Shown: positions 36,840 to 46,233, counted from the stretch's first letter. The stretch: 64,000 nt of DNA from Trinickia fusca (GCF_003628145.1 NZ_RBZV01000006.1:186001-250000), one strand, 5' to 3'. Notes: generated by a model from the sequence alone, not told the origin. Numbers and translations are program-made.

Positions 36840-38462
36840 CTAGCCTCCCCCCGCCAGCATCATCGTACCGGGCGCAAGAAGATAGAAACCCACCCCGATG
36901 ATGATCAAGTAGGCGAGCAGGATAAACGTCCATCCCATGTTGTGACGAATCACCTCGCCTTCGTTGCGCACAAAGCGGCTCGTCGAGACGCCCACGCTCG
37001 CCGTTTGCGGCGCGACGGGCTTTCCTACCTCGGCACCTACCGAATTGAGCGTCGGCAACAGCAGAGTCGGGAAGCCGAGCAGTCGCCCGACCGTGACCTG
37101 GAAAAAGCCGAACATGGCATTGGTCGACGTATTGCTGCCGGAAAGGGCGACACCGATCCAGCCGAGAATCGGCGCGACGATGACGAAGGCGACCCCGATC
37201 TTCGAGAATCCCTCGGCGAGCGAAGCCGCCATGCCCGAGAAATTGAAGACGTACGCGAGGCCGAAGATGAAGATCCCGACGAGGAAGGCGCCCCACATCT
37301 GATGCCAGGTGCGACGGAAAGCCTCGGCGTACTGCGCGGGTTTCATGCCGATCACGAGCACGGTGATGAGCCAGGAGACGAAGATCGCCGTGCCGCCGAT
37401 GAAAGGCGCGAAGGAAAAGACGGCGCTCACTTCAGAGCCTTTGTGAATCGACGATCCGGCCGCTACCGCCAGCTTGAGCCAGGCTATCTTCGGCAGCGGC
37501 GACCATGGGCCGGTCCACAGCACGACCACGACGATCAGCACGATAAAGGGCAGCCAGGCGCGAATGACCTCCGCCCTTGAAAGCCCGTGCGACGCGTTAC
37601 CGACTTGGGCGGCTTCCTCGATCGGTGCACCGCCATAGCCCAGCATGCGTTTAGGTCGCCAGAATTTCAGCAGTACGAGCAGTGCGGCAAAGCAAACGAT
37701 AGAGCCGGTGACATCCGGCAGATACGGGCCGAGGTACACGGCAACCGGATATTGTCCGACGATGTAGCCGAGCGAGCCGACCACCGCTAGGGGCCATCCG
37801 TCCTTGAGTCCGGCTCGCCCCGATACCAGATAGATCAATACCCAGGGCGGGAGTAGCGCCAGCACCGCCACGACATGCGCGACCGAGGCGGAAAGCGCGA
37901 GTACCGGCAGACCCGTCACAGCCGCCAGCGCGATGATCGGCACGCCTAGCGCCCCATAGGAAACGGGTGCGTTATTGGCGATCGCCGCCACGCGAATCGC
38001 GTCGAGATCGGGGATGCCGAGCGCGATGAGGATCGGCGCCACGAACGCCCACGGATAGCCGAATCCGACGAGCCCTTCGAGCAACGCGCCGAAAGCCCAG
38101 GCGAACATGATCGTCTGCACCCTGACGTCGGCGGTGCCCTGAGCGGTGAGCCACCGCCGAAATTGATCGAACACGCCGGTGAGCGTCAGCGAATTGAATA
38201 GCATCACCCCCCAGAATGTAATCCAGTCGACCGCCCAGATGCCCGTCAGCGAGCCATACAGAAAAGCCCGTATTCCGGTGCCTACCGGCATGGTCCAGAC
38301 GACGGCCGCAAGGATGAAGGTGACGATTGCCCCGATCAGCACGGAGAGCCAAGCGGAAAGCTTGAAGACGGCGAGGAGGACGAGGAGAACGACCACCGGC
38401 AAAAGCGCCAGCAACCAGGAAGCGAAGAGGTTGCCTGTGGGATTGAGGACCTGCTGGAACAT
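36840..38462 (-). CDS. lldP: L-lactate permease family transporter
   Basis: This 540-residue protein has about 12-14 hydrophobic helices. GALLEGLVGFGYPWAFVAPIL, SYGALGVPIIALAAVTGLP and GSNTSTNAMFGFFQVT are lactate permease signatures. It is a proton symporter for lactate or glycolate. A palindrome lies in its upstream region. The DadA-like gene is 212 bases upstream, and an isochorismatase gene follows. Confidence 0.92.
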   Translation of the reverse strand: MFQQVLNPTGNLFASWLLALLPVVVLLVLLAVFKLSAWLSVLIGAIVTFILAAVVWTMPVGTGIRAFLYGSLTGIWAVDWITFWGVMLFNSLTLTGVFDQFRRWLTAQGTADVRVQTIMFAWAFGALLEGLVGFGYPWAFVAPILIALGIPDLDAIRVAAIANNAPVSYGALGVPIIALAAVTGLPVLALSASVAHVVAVLALLPPWVLIYLVSGRAGLKDGWPLAVVGSLGYIVGQYPVAVYLGPYLPDVTGSIVCFAALLVLLKFWRPKRMLGYGGAPIEEAAQVGNASHGLSRAEVIRAWLPFIVLIVVVVLWTGPWSPLPKIAWLKLAVAAGSSIHKGSEVSAVFSFAPFIGGTAIFVSWLITVLVIGMKPAQYAEAFRRTWHQMWGAFLVGIFIFGLAYVFNFSGMAASLAEGFSKIGVAFVIVAPILGWIGVALSGSNTSTNAMFGFFQVTVGRLLGFPTLLLPTLNSVGAEVGKPVAPQTASVGVSTSRFVRNEGEVIRHNMGWTFILLAYLIIIGVGFYLLAPGTMMLAGGG

Positions 38463-38502
38463 GATCGGACTCCCTCTGATTATTCAACGCGAGGAGCACA
38501 TC

Positions 38503-38515
38503 ATCACACTGTGAT
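38503..38515 (-). promoter_or_regulatory. Palindrome upstream of lldP
   Basis: ATCACACTGTGAT is a 13-bp palindrome with a single central base, 41 bases before the lldP ATG. A site for a GntR-type (LldR-like) repressor is plausible. No such regulator gene is within the window. Confidence 0.4.
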
Positions 38516-38674
38516 GTATCTTTCAGTATAGGAGAAAAAATCTCGCCAAGGCCGCGTTCGCGAGCGAGCTTTGTTACCGAAACGCCTGACTCGAGTGCTG
38601 GCCAAACGTGACCATCATTCCAGGCTGATCGAATCCAGCCGCGGGAACGAACAGCTTGTGCTGAAAGCTTAAGC

Positions 38675-39907
38675 TCAAAACCGATCAACTCGAAACGGAG
38701 AAGGATCGACAACGGTCTCTTCCCCCGTGATCATCTCGGCCACCAATCGCCCTGTCACGGCACCCAGCGTCAATCCATGATGCGCATGTCCGAATGCAAA
38801 CCACAAACCCTGGTGACGCATTGCCGGACCGATAATCGGAAGCATGTCGGGCGTACACGGACGCCGCCCCATCCAGGGCTCGCTATCGAGCCGCGCGCCG
38901 AGCGGAAAGAGCTGCCGAGCAATGGGTTCGACGGCATTCAATTGCACGGGCGTCTTGGGCGCATCGCAATGTGCGAGCTCGACGCCCGTTGTGAGCCGAA
39001 TACCGCGAGCCATAGGTGCAATCAAGTAGCCCTTTTCGGCGTCGAGCACCGGGTGGTTCAAGCGTGCTTGCGATTTCGCCTCGTAGTGCATGTGATAGCC
39101 CCGCTTGACGGCGAGCGGTAGTCGATATCCCAGCCGCGAAGTGAGCCGATCCGACCACGGTCCCATCGCGACGACAACCGTGGCCGCTTCTATCCGCCCT
39201 TCTTGTGTCTCGACGCTCCACCCCTGCTGCAGTTTGGTCGCATCGCCGACGAAAATCCGTCCGCCAAGTCGTTCGAAGTACCCGGCATACGCGGTAACGA
39301 GCGCCCCTGGATCGCTCACCGACTCCGCTCCGCTATACCGCACTGCCCCAAGCAACGATGGCTCGAGATCCGGTTCGGCCGCCCGCAAACGCTCGTGATC
39401 GAGCGCATCGAATTCGACACCGAACTCCCGGCGCCATTGCTCGGCGAGTCTCACCGCCTCGTCCAGCTTGGGGCCGGTTCTATAGACCCTGATCCAGCCG
39501 CTCGCGCGCAATAGATTGCTCGCATTGGCTGCGAGCGCCAACGCCCGATGTTCGGTCACGCAGTGTTCGATCAACGTCGCATAGGAACGCGCAATAGCAG
39601 CGTGCCGCGCGGGGTGCGAATTGCGCCAGTATTTCCATAGAAACGGGGCAAGCTCGAGCATCGCATTCGCGTGATAGCGAACGTCGAGCGACGTATTGCG
39701 CGCGTAGCGCAACAACTCTCCGAAGCCGCGTGGGAAAGCATAGGGATAGACGCCTTCGCGTTGAATCAGCCCGGCATTGCCGAAGGACGTTTCATTGCCC
39801 GGCGCCTTCAAATCCACCAGCGCAACTGCCCGACCCCGTCGCTGCAAATGGCTCGCGACACACACACCGACAATGCCACCACCAAGCACGATAACGTCGA
39901 ATTTCAT
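38675..39907 (-). CDS. FAD-dependent D-amino-acid dehydrogenase-like oxidase
   Basis: The ATG at 39907 starts MKFDVIVLGGGIVGVCVASH, the FAD-binding Rossmann site, giving 410 residues. Also seen: ERLRAAEPDLEPSLLGAVRY, WSDRLTSRLGYRLPLAVKRG, and MGRRPCTPDMLPIIGPA, all shared by DadA-type enzymes. It oxidises D-amino acids or related amines to keto acids. It lies 76 bases after the NAD-kinase-like gene and upstream of the lactate permease; the product pyruvate/lactate link is a guess. Confidence 0.88.
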   Translation of the reverse strand: MKFDVIVLGGGIVGVCVASHLQRRGRAVALVDLKAPGNETSFGNAGLIQREGVYPYAFPRGFGELLRYARNTSLDVRYHANAMLELAPFLWKYWRNSHPARHAAIARSYATLIEHCVTEHRALALAANASNLLRASGWIRVYRTGPKLDEAVRLAEQWRREFGVEFDALDHERLRAAEPDLEPSLLGAVRYSGAESVSDPGALVTAYAGYFERLGGRIFVGDATKLQQGWSVETQEGRIEAATVVVAMGPWSDRLTSRLGYRLPLAVKRGYHMHYEAKSQARLNHPVLDAEKGYLIAPMARGIRLTTGVELAHCDAPKTPVQLNAVEPIARQLFPLGARLDSEPWMGRRPCTPDMLPIIGPAMRHQGLWFAFGHAHHGLTLGAVTGRLVAEMITGEETVVDPSPFRVDRF

Positions 39908-39983
39908 TGCCTCTATGCCCCGTATTGCGCCGGCACCGGCGTCGACGCTCATTATGCCCCCACCCGGGATGCACGTAGCATGC

Positions 39984-40916
39984 CTACACGACCAAACACC
40001 CCTGTGTCGCAGCAACGGTCACCGTCGCTTCCATCCCCGCTGTAAACCGGAGATAGTCGGCTTCCATGCCATCGGAAAAGATCACGCCGTTTTCGGGCAT
40101 GCGCGAGCGTAGCCGCAGGGGTTGCCCTGCGCTGACCTTGCCAAATATCAGCTCCGTCTTCGAGGCGCGGCTTGGAAAAGGCTCTCGTACCGCGAACGTC
40201 AGTTGGCCACTGTCCCACGGCTGAGCCTCGTATTTGAAATCCTCATCCCTCCCCTGCATGGCACACACCACACCGATCGAACCCGTCACCACGCTCTTGA
40301 GCCAAGCCGTCGACCCAAGCCCCGTGGAGACGATGATGCCGGACGACGACTGAGATTCGCGCCGCTCACCGAGCTCGATATCGTAGAGCGCCGAGGAATG
40401 CGTCCGCGGCCCGATGAACAGATCGTTCACGGCACGCAGCACCTGCCCATCCGACAGCCGGGCTTCCGCCATCGTGACCGCTTTCGTCGGTCGGCGATCT
40501 TGCGCGACGTCTGCGAGCACCGCCCCAAGCGCTTCAGGCTCGAACGGCAACAGAACGCCGTCCCACCTGCGGGGCTCCGGGTTCAGACCGATCAGCGGCT
40601 GGCCGTCGAGGTATTTCATCGAGTTCGCGACCAGTCCGTCCTGTCCCAACGCCACGACGATGTCATCGGGCGCAAAGATGAAATTCGGCAGGTAACCGCG
40701 ATCGACCATCTGGTAGCGCCCCCAGCCTTGAAGGGCGCGCACGGCGAGTTCCAGGCTGCTTGCGTAAGCAGCGTTTTCGGCGAGGTAGTCGGAGAAATCG
40801 GCTCCAAGGTGCTCGATGTAGAACTTCGCCTGGGCCAACGTGTGATGCCGGCTGATCAGTTCCTCGAGTCGCGTGCGGCGCGTGATCAGCACGACCTTGC
40901 GAGCGTCGGCACTCAT
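39984..40916 (-). CDS. NAD kinase-like protein with altered catalytic loop
   Basis: This 310-residue protein has the NAD-kinase fold. The loop usually GGDG reads VALGQDGLVAN (residues 91-94, GQDG). LIGLNPEPRRWDGVL and VNDLFIGPRTHSS replace the usual substrate motifs, while GIIVSTGLGSTAW matches the NADK C-terminal signature. Either a specialised NAD/sphingosine-type kinase or a nucleotide sensor. Its ATG overlaps the SPFH stop by 4 bases, so the two proteins are co-translated. A Nudix regulator is divergent. Confidence 0.8.
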   Translation of the reverse strand: MSADARKVVLITRRTRLEELISRHHTLAQAKFYIEHLGADFSDYLAENAAYASSLELAVRALQGWGRYQMVDRGYLPNFIFAPDDIVVALGQDGLVANSMKYLDGQPLIGLNPEPRRWDGVLLPFEPEALGAVLADVAQDRRPTKAVTMAEARLSDGQVLRAVNDLFIGPRTHSSALYDIELGERRESQSSSGIIVSTGLGSTAWLKSVVTGSIGVVCAMQGRDEDFKYEAQPWDSGQLTFAVREPFPSRASKTELIFGKVSAGQPLRLRSRMPENGVIFSDGMEADYLRFTAGMEATVTVAATQGCLVV

Positions 40917-41941
40917 GATGCCGTCCTCCCCCCTGCACTCATGAGGCCCTGCAGCAGGTCAGGCGACACATTCAATTGACCGATGCGCTCCGCCCGCTCC
41001 GCGATGCCGCCAAAGGCTTGGGCGATCAGCTGCCCCGGCTGCATGCCGGCCGCGGCCAAGGCGTTGACGATCCGCGGGTCGGCCTTCTCGAGCGCCTGCA
41101 TCACGGCAGCGACTCTGTGCGCTTCAGCTTCGGCGAGGGTACGGCTGTTGTGCGCCTGCCCGGCCACGAACGCCTTACGCTTCTCCTCGAGCTCGATATC
41201 GCTCGCCATCTGCTCATCACGCAGCTCGTTTTCCTTGCGCATCAAGGTGGCCTTGGCCTCCATCTGCGTCTCGCGGATCTGCCGCTTCTTCTGCTCGACC
41301 GCGATATCCGTGTCCAGCTCGTTCTGGCGAATGGCGCGCTCGTTCTCGACCGCCGACATGCGCCGCAGATAAACGGCATCGTCAGCCGCCTTGAGATTGG
41401 ACTCGCGCGCTTCGGCCTCGAGCGCCCGGGCGATGTCCGGCGTCGGCTTCACCGCCATCACCGAGACGCCGAGTATCTCCAGGCCCAGCGCTGCCATTTC
41501 AGGCTGACTGGCCAGCTCGGCCTGCGCGGTACGCGCAATCGACGCCGAAGCGCGCAGCGCCTCCTTCAGCTCGAGCGCCTGCACAGTCTGTTGCACGATC
41601 ACCTCGACCTGCATCGCCACGCGTTCCCCCAACCGCTTCGGGTCTTCCGAAACGTGCGTTCGGCCATCCTTCGCAAGCGAGAAATCCATCATGGCGGCCG
41701 TCCGGTGCGGATCGCTGATGCGATAGGTCACCTGCCCCTGCACGGTCACGCTCTGAAAATCCGCGGTGACCAGCTCCAGAATGAACGGACGATCCTGGCT
41801 AGCCACGGGAACCGCGACCAATGTCGTCGTGGGACCGTAATAGAAGAACGACAGGCCAGCTCCCTCGCGGACGACCTTGCCCGCACGGAACTGCATCAGG
41901 TGGACGGTCGGCTGAGACTTGATGAATCGAATCCCGAACAT
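40913..41941 (-). CDS. SPFH/band-7 (flotillin/slipin-like) protein
   Basis: The ATG at 41941 has a strong AGAGGAG upstream and gives 342 residues. The SPFH domain (about 20-190; GPTTTLVAVPVASQDRPFIL, QGQVTYRISDP) is followed by a long Glu/Lys/Arg coiled coil (about 215-285) and a Gln/Gly-rich end. No transmembrane N-terminus is visible. SPFH proteins oligomerise in membrane microdomains. It forms a two-gene unit with the NAD-kinase-like protein under twin palindromic operators. Confidence 0.88.
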   Translation of the reverse strand: MFGIRFIKSQPTVHLMQFRAGKVVREGAGLSFFYYGPTTTLVAVPVASQDRPFILELVTADFQSVTVQGQVTYRISDPHRTAAMMDFSLAKDGRTHVSEDPKRLGERVAMQVEVIVQQTVQALELKEALRASASIARTAQAELASQPEMAALGLEILGVSVMAVKPTPDIARALEAEARESNLKAADDAVYLRRMSAVENERAIRQNELDTDIAVEQKKRQIRETQMEAKATLMRKENELRDEQMASDIELEEKRKAFVAGQAHNSRTLAEAEAHRVAAVMQALEKADPRIVNALAAAGMQPGQLIAQAFGGIAERAERIGQLNVSPDLLQGLMSAGGRTAS

Positions 41942-41964
41942 GATGGGCTCCTCTTTGAGTTTAA

Positions 41965-41979
41965 GTTGTACTGTACAAC
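41965..41979. promoter_or_regulatory. NrtR-like operator 1
   Basis: GTTGTACTGTACAAC is a 15-bp palindrome with a single central base. It lies between the divergent SPFH and Nudix genes, 24 bases from the SPFH ATG. It resembles Nudix-regulator boxes (alternating GTNNAC arms). Confidence 0.7.
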
Positions 41980-41986
41980 TTGTATG

Positions 41987-42003
41987 GGTTGCACAGTACA
42001 ACC
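41987..42003. promoter_or_regulatory. NrtR-like operator 2
   Basis: GGTTGCACAGTACAACC repeats the same arms with one mismatch (GCAC against GTAC). Its centre is 23 bases from that of operator 1, about two helical turns, so dimers may bind cooperatively on one face. Confidence 0.7.
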
Positions 42004-42007
42004 TAGA

Positions 42008-42031
42008 ATGACGGTCGTCAAGTTTTTCTGA
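42008..42031 (+). CDS. Possible leader mini-ORF
   Basis: ATG followed by six sense codons and TGA (MTVVKFF) ends 6 bases before the Nudix gene ATG. It could be a leader peptide affecting translation, or chance. Confidence 0.2.
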   Translation: MTVVKFF

Positions 42032-42037
42032 TCCGCC

Positions 42038-42796
42038 ATGACAGACCGATCGGCTCAGCCGGGGCGCCGCGCCCGTCGCAGCCCTGAATTTCCCCTTCCG
42101 TACACGACCGTCGATGTCGTGATCTTCACGGTGCTCGATCAGGCGCTGCAGGTTCTGCTCGTGCAGCGACCGGACGGTGCCGACGAGCCCTTCCCCGGCC
42201 GCTGGGCGTTGCCGGGCGGTTTTGTCGACGTGGCGCTCGACGCGAGCCTCGAGGATTGCGCGCGCCGAAAGCTGGTCGAGAAGACCGCCGTGGCGAGTCC
42301 CTACCTGGAGCAGTTGGGCAGCTGGGGCAGCGCGACGCGCGATCCGCGCGGATGGTCGGCGACCCACGTCTATTTCGCGCTGATCCCGGGTCAGGATGTC
42401 ATGTTGGCCAAAGGCGCGAATGCCGCCAACGTGGCATGGTTCGACGTCGATGAAGTGACGCAGAAAAGCGGGCTCGCATTCGACCACGACGACATCCTGC
42501 AAACTGCGGTCGAGCGGCTGCGCAGCAAGGTCGAGTACACGTCGCTGCCGGCGTTTTTACTGTCGGAGCCCTTTACGCTGCCGCAGTTGCAGCGTATGTA
42601 TGAGGTCGTGCTCGGGCGGCCGGTGGACAAAAGTGGCTTCCGTACGCGAATGCTCGCCGCAGGCTTCCTGAAGGAAGCAGGTTATGCCGCGGGGGAATCG
42701 AATCGACCTGCGATGGGCTATCGTCTTGCCGATCGGCACACGCCCGTCATATTTCCTCGGACTTTCAGTCCGCGCGCGCCAAACACCAATGAATGA
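42038..42796 (+). CDS. NrtR-type Nudix transcriptional regulator
   Basis: This 252-residue protein has an N-terminal Nudix domain (TTVDVVIFTVLDQALQVLLV, then WALPGGFVDVALDASLEDC) and a C-terminal winged-helix region (about 165-235; FTLPQLQRMYEVVLGRPVDK, FRTRMLAAGFL). The Nudix box reads RKLVEKT instead of RELxEET, so hydrolysis is unlikely and the domain probably senses an NAD-like ligand, as in NrtR. It is divergent from the SPFH/NADK-like genes with two operators between. The acetyltransferase gene overlaps its stop by 4 bases. Confidence 0.9.
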   Translation: MTDRSAQPGRRARRSPEFPLPYTTVDVVIFTVLDQALQVLLVQRPDGADEPFPGRWALPGGFVDVALDASLEDCARRKLVEKTAVASPYLEQLGSWGSATRDPRGWSATHVYFALIPGQDVMLAKGANAANVAWFDVDEVTQKSGLAFDHDDILQTAVERLRSKVEYTSLPAFLLSEPFTLPQLQRMYEVVLGRPVDKSGFRTRMLAAGFLKEAGYAAGESNRPAMGYRLADRHTPVIFPRTFSPRAPNTNE

Positions 42797-43884
42797 GGCG
42801 TAAATCTTTGAGCACGATAGCTTTCGATTCCTCGGTTTTGTCGACGACACGTCTCAGACTCGAACCCCTTGTCGCGCGCCACGCACCAGCGATGTTTGCT
42901 GGGCTAAGCGACCCCGTTGGATATCGTTACATTCCACAAGAGCCACCTGCCACCGTAGAGGAGGTAGACGCCCGATACCGCAGGCTTGAAAGCCGCCGCT
43001 CTCCTGATGGCACCGAGGCTTGGTTGAACTGGGCACTAATCGGTCTCGACGGTAAAGCACACGGGTATGTTCAAGCGACGGTCAACCTGACTTCGAAGGA
43101 GGCTTGGATAGCCTACTTCGTATTTTCAGCCAGTCGCCAACAAGGCTACGCTAGCGAAGCTTTACGTAGGCTTCTGCCGGCGCTTCGCGACGCCTACGGC
43201 ATAGCAAAATTCAATGCGGAGATCGACACCCGAAATGTTGCGTCGATTCGGCTGGTCGAGTCCCTCGGCTTCGTTTTCACGAGGCATGTGAAGAACGCGG
43301 ACGAGTTCAAAGGCTCGATCAGCGATGAATATCACTATTCGCTCCCGCTGTCTCCGGGCGAGATCCATATCGAGTCGGATCGACTTTCCATTAAACCCTT
43401 CTCCGCAAGTGATGCCGACGCAACGTTTTCCTGCATCACGCTTTCACTTACTCGGTTTATGGCGTGGGAGCCGCCGCCGGACAGAGAAAGCTTCGATCGC
43501 ATCTGGCAGGCGTGGTTACCGGCGATAGCCGAAGGGACGGACTTCGTATTCGCGGTCCGTCAGCGTGATAGCGGGGTGTTCCTTGGATTGGCCGGACTCC
43601 ATCAGGTCAAGGATGCAAGTGCGGAATTGGGCATTTGGATTCGCGAAGATCGCCACCGTGAAGGCCTTGGCCGTGAGGCGGTCGGTCTCGTAGCAAGGTG
43701 GGCAAGCGGTGAACAGAACATTGAGCGCTTCACCTATCCCGTTGCCGAAGAGAACTACCCGAGCCGACGTATTGCGGAGTCTCTTGGTGGTGTCGTAGTC
43801 GAGCAGCGCGAGACACCGAAATACAAATCCGTCATTTATCAAATACCACGCCAATTGCAACGCGAAGGCAAGAAACGGGCATAG
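42793..43884 (+). CDS. Tandem GNAT acetyltransferase (two fused domains)
   Basis: This 363-residue protein consists of two GNAT domains: residues about 10-180 (TTRLRLEPLVARHAPAMFAG, SASRQQGYASEALRRLLPAL) and about 185-360 (HIESDRLSIKPFSASDADAT, IREDRHREGLGREAVGLVAR). Each keeps an acetyl-CoA loop. ATG overlaps the Nudix stop, so it is co-translated with the regulator and may belong functionally to the NAD-related cassette. An alternative is an unrelated antibiotic-type acetyltransferase. Confidence 0.88.
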   Translation: MRRKSLSTIAFDSSVLSTTRLRLEPLVARHAPAMFAGLSDPVGYRYIPQEPPATVEEVDARYRRLESRRSPDGTEAWLNWALIGLDGKAHGYVQATVNLTSKEAWIAYFVFSASRQQGYASEALRRLLPALRDAYGIAKFNAEIDTRNVASIRLVESLGFVFTRHVKNADEFKGSISDEYHYSLPLSPGEIHIESDRLSIKPFSASDADATFSCITLSLTRFMAWEPPPDRESFDRIWQAWLPAIAEGTDFVFAVRQRDSGVFLGLAGLHQVKDASAELGIWIREDRHREGLGREAVGLVARWASGEQNIERFTYPVAEENYPSRRIAESLGGVVVEQRETPKYKSVIYQIPRQLQREGKKRA

Positions 43885-43938
43885 GATCGCCGTGACCAGA
43901 CGTTGGAAGACGCCGTCCAAGGACTTCCAACGATGACG

Positions 43939-44802
43939 CTAGATCAATCGCTCCGACAACACGCGAAAGGCGACCTTGGGAACGACGAAGCAAAAGGGTT
44001 GATCGACGGCGCCGATGCGCTCGAGAAAATCCCCGCCTACAAGACTGCCGACCGGCTCGAGCGCCTGCACAGTATCGATGTCGATCGGCAAATCGATGCG
44101 TGCGTGCGCGAGACGTGCGCCATCCTCGACATAGGCGATGGCGCCATGCTGCAGGCACAGAAAGGTCACCGCGCTGCGCCACGAATCGAAAAACGGCTTA
44201 AGCGACGTCGGCAACGCCCGCTCGATCGCCGACACGGTATCGCACCGGAAGTCCGGCGCACTGCCTCCCCCGCCCGACAGGATCGTGTGAAATCTTCCCT
44301 CGCTCACTGTGTGCTCGAAACGCTGCGCCAGGTGCGAAGGCAAGGCGTCGCTAAACAGACGGGTGCCGATGGCGTACAGCGGATGATCGAAGACGTTCTT
44401 GACGAACAGAACCGTGGAGCTGGAGCTGGAGCCAGTACCACCTGGGAACGTGTCGACGTAAAGCCGCCAGTTGCTCTGCAACGGAGACGGAAACAGACGG
44501 CGGAGCGGACCTGCGATGCGCGGGCCGAAATGGCGGTGCGCGTAGGTCAGGATGGTGAACAGCGCCTTGCCTTCTCGCTGCGACAACGCGACGCCAGGCG
44601 GCACCAGATGGGCAACGTTCGCCACGTCGACCACCCACGTGCAGTAGACGACGTTCACGACGTCACTGGCGAGTTCCAGAAACGGCAACCGGGACAATAA
44701 CGCTCGGCGTGTGCGGAGCAATGGTCGGCAATTGACCAGAGCGTTAGCCGCCGCGCCACGCAGGCCCGTTGCCGGATAGACAAATTTATTCTCGTTGCCC
44801 AT
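43939..44802 (-). CDS. DUF2071-like hypothetical protein
   Basis: The 287-residue protein has a core resembling DUF2071/acetoacetate-decarboxylase-fold proteins (WVVDVANVAHLVPPGVALSQ, GKALFTILTYAHRHFGP). It is basic and has no signal peptide. It lies 72 bases downstream of the MATE gene on the same strand. Function unknown. Confidence 0.6.
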   Translation of the reverse strand: MGNENKFVYPATGLRGAAANALVNCRPLLRTRRALLSRLPFLELASDVVNVVYCTWVVDVANVAHLVPPGVALSQREGKALFTILTYAHRHFGPRIAGPLRRLFPSPLQSNWRLYVDTFPGGTGSSSSSTVLFVKNVFDHPLYAIGTRLFSDALPSHLAQRFEHTVSEGRFHTILSGGGGSAPDFRCDTVSAIERALPTSLKPFFDSWRSAVTFLCLQHGAIAYVEDGARLAHARIDLPIDIDTVQALEPVGSLVGGDFLERIGAVDQPFCFVVPKVAFRVLSERLI

Positions 44803-44874
44803 GCGGTGATTCTTTTCGTTTGCAATCTTTTCTGAGGCGGCTAGCTTGCGCGCAGCATGGCCGCCTCATTACCC

Positions 44875-46233
44875 TCATGCCGCGGCGGATGCAGCGGCCA
44901 CCACGAGGCGCCTGTCGAACTGCTGCCGCAGCAGCAGCAAGCTGACGCATGCCTGGATGAATACGCTCGCAACCGACAAATGCCAAATCAGCTCGATCCG
45001 AAACGTGTGATGCGTGGCGATCCAGATAGTCGGCAATGCGAAGATCAACAGCCGCACCGACGAGCTGAGAAGGGATGGCCGCGTATTGCCGAGCCCCTGG
45101 AACACGCTCGAGCAGGTGAAGATCACGCCCTGCGCGACGAAATTCCAGGCGACGACTCGCAGGAATACCGAGCCTTGCGCGACGACGTCGGCATCCTTTG
45201 CGAAGCCGCCGATCAACGAGCTTGCGGATGTATAGACGATCACCGAAAGCGGCGCCATGACGAGGCTGATGAGCAGCACTGCGCTGCGGAACGTATCGCG
45301 CACGCGATCCGCGCGCCCCGCACCGAAATTCTGGCCGATGATCGGCCCCGTCGCGAAGGCGATCGCCATGCCGGGCAGAATCAATCCTTGTATGATGCGT
45401 GAGCCCGTGCCGTAGCCCGCTTGCGCGGCCGGACCGAAATCGCGGATCGCCCAGTATCCGATCACGGCGAAAACGAACATCAGCGCGTACTCGCCGCCTG
45501 CCGGCAAGCCGATCGCGAGCATCCGGCCCCACTCGCGCAGGCGTGGCGCGAGCAACTCGCGCTTGACGCCGACATAGCGCTCGAGCTTATGAAAATACCC
45601 CCACAGTGCAAGCACCGCGAAGGCAGTCGCCAGCGTACTCGCCAAGCCCGCGCCCGCAACGCCCATCGGCCGGTGCGTGAACCAGCCGGCAATCAGGATC
45701 GGCGCGAGGATCGCGTTCAGCACGATGCTCAGCAGTTGCACGGTCAAGGTCGGCTGCACGATGCCGGTACCACGCAGCGTGGAGCCCATCGCGGCCAGCG
45801 CGAACTGTAGTGCGAGCCCCGGCATGTACCAATAGAGATAGGTGCGACCGGCATCGACGATGGCTGCGTCGGCTGCGATCGAGCGCAGATAGACGGTAGT
45901 CAGCGCATAGCCGAGGATCAGCACAGCGAGACCGGCCACGGTCGCAAGCGTCAGCGACTGGTTGAACACCAGATTGGCTTCGTCACGGTCTTTGCGGCCG
46001 GCTGCCTGCGAGATCAGCGCGACGTTGCCGACACCCAGCACCTGCGTGAGCGCGAGCACGAGAAAGGTTCCATTGCCCGCCGCGCCGACGCCAGCAAGAG
46101 CTGCCTTGCCCAGCTTGCCGACAAAATACAGGTCGACCACGTAATAAAGCGCCTGGAAAATCATCCCTATTGCAATTGGGATCGCCATGGTCACAATGTG
46201 CCGAACGATGGAGCCCTGGGTCAGGTCTTTCAT
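44875..46233 (-). CDS. MATE-family multidrug efflux transporter
   Basis: This 452-residue protein has 12 hydrophobic helices in two homologous halves. KAALAGVGAAGNGTFLVLAL and the second-half GFGPAAQAGYGTGSRI are MATE hallmarks; QGLGNTRPSLLSSSVRLL is also typical. It exports cationic drugs in exchange for sodium or protons. It is the start of a minus-strand unit with the DUF2071-like gene. Confidence 0.92.
   Translation of the reverse strand: MKDLTQGSIVRHIVTMAIPIAIGMIFQALYYVVDLYFVGKLGKAALAGVGAAGNGTFLVLALTQVLGVGNVALISQAAGRKDRDEANLVFNQSLTLATVAGLAVLILGYALTTVYLRSIAADAAIVDAGRTYLYWYMPGLALQFALAAMGSTLRGTGIVQPTLTVQLLSIVLNAILAPILIAGWFTHRPMGVAGAGLASTLATAFAVLALWGYFHKLERYVGVKRELLAPRLREWGRMLAIGLPAGGEYALMFVFAVIGYWAIRDFGPAAQAGYGTGSRIIQGLILPGMAIAFATGPIIGQNFGAGRADRVRDTFRSAVLLISLVMAPLSVIVYTSASSLIGGFAKDADVVAQGSVFLRVVAWNFVAQGVIFTCSSVFQGLGNTRPSLLSSSVRLLIFALPTIWIATHHTFRIELIWHLSVASVFIQACVSLLLLRQQFDRRLVVAAASAAA

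Noticed and set aside
36675-37580. Plus-strand frame opposite lldP
   Set aside because: The minus strand encodes an unmistakable lactate permease; the plus frame is charged, repeat-poor and shadow-like.
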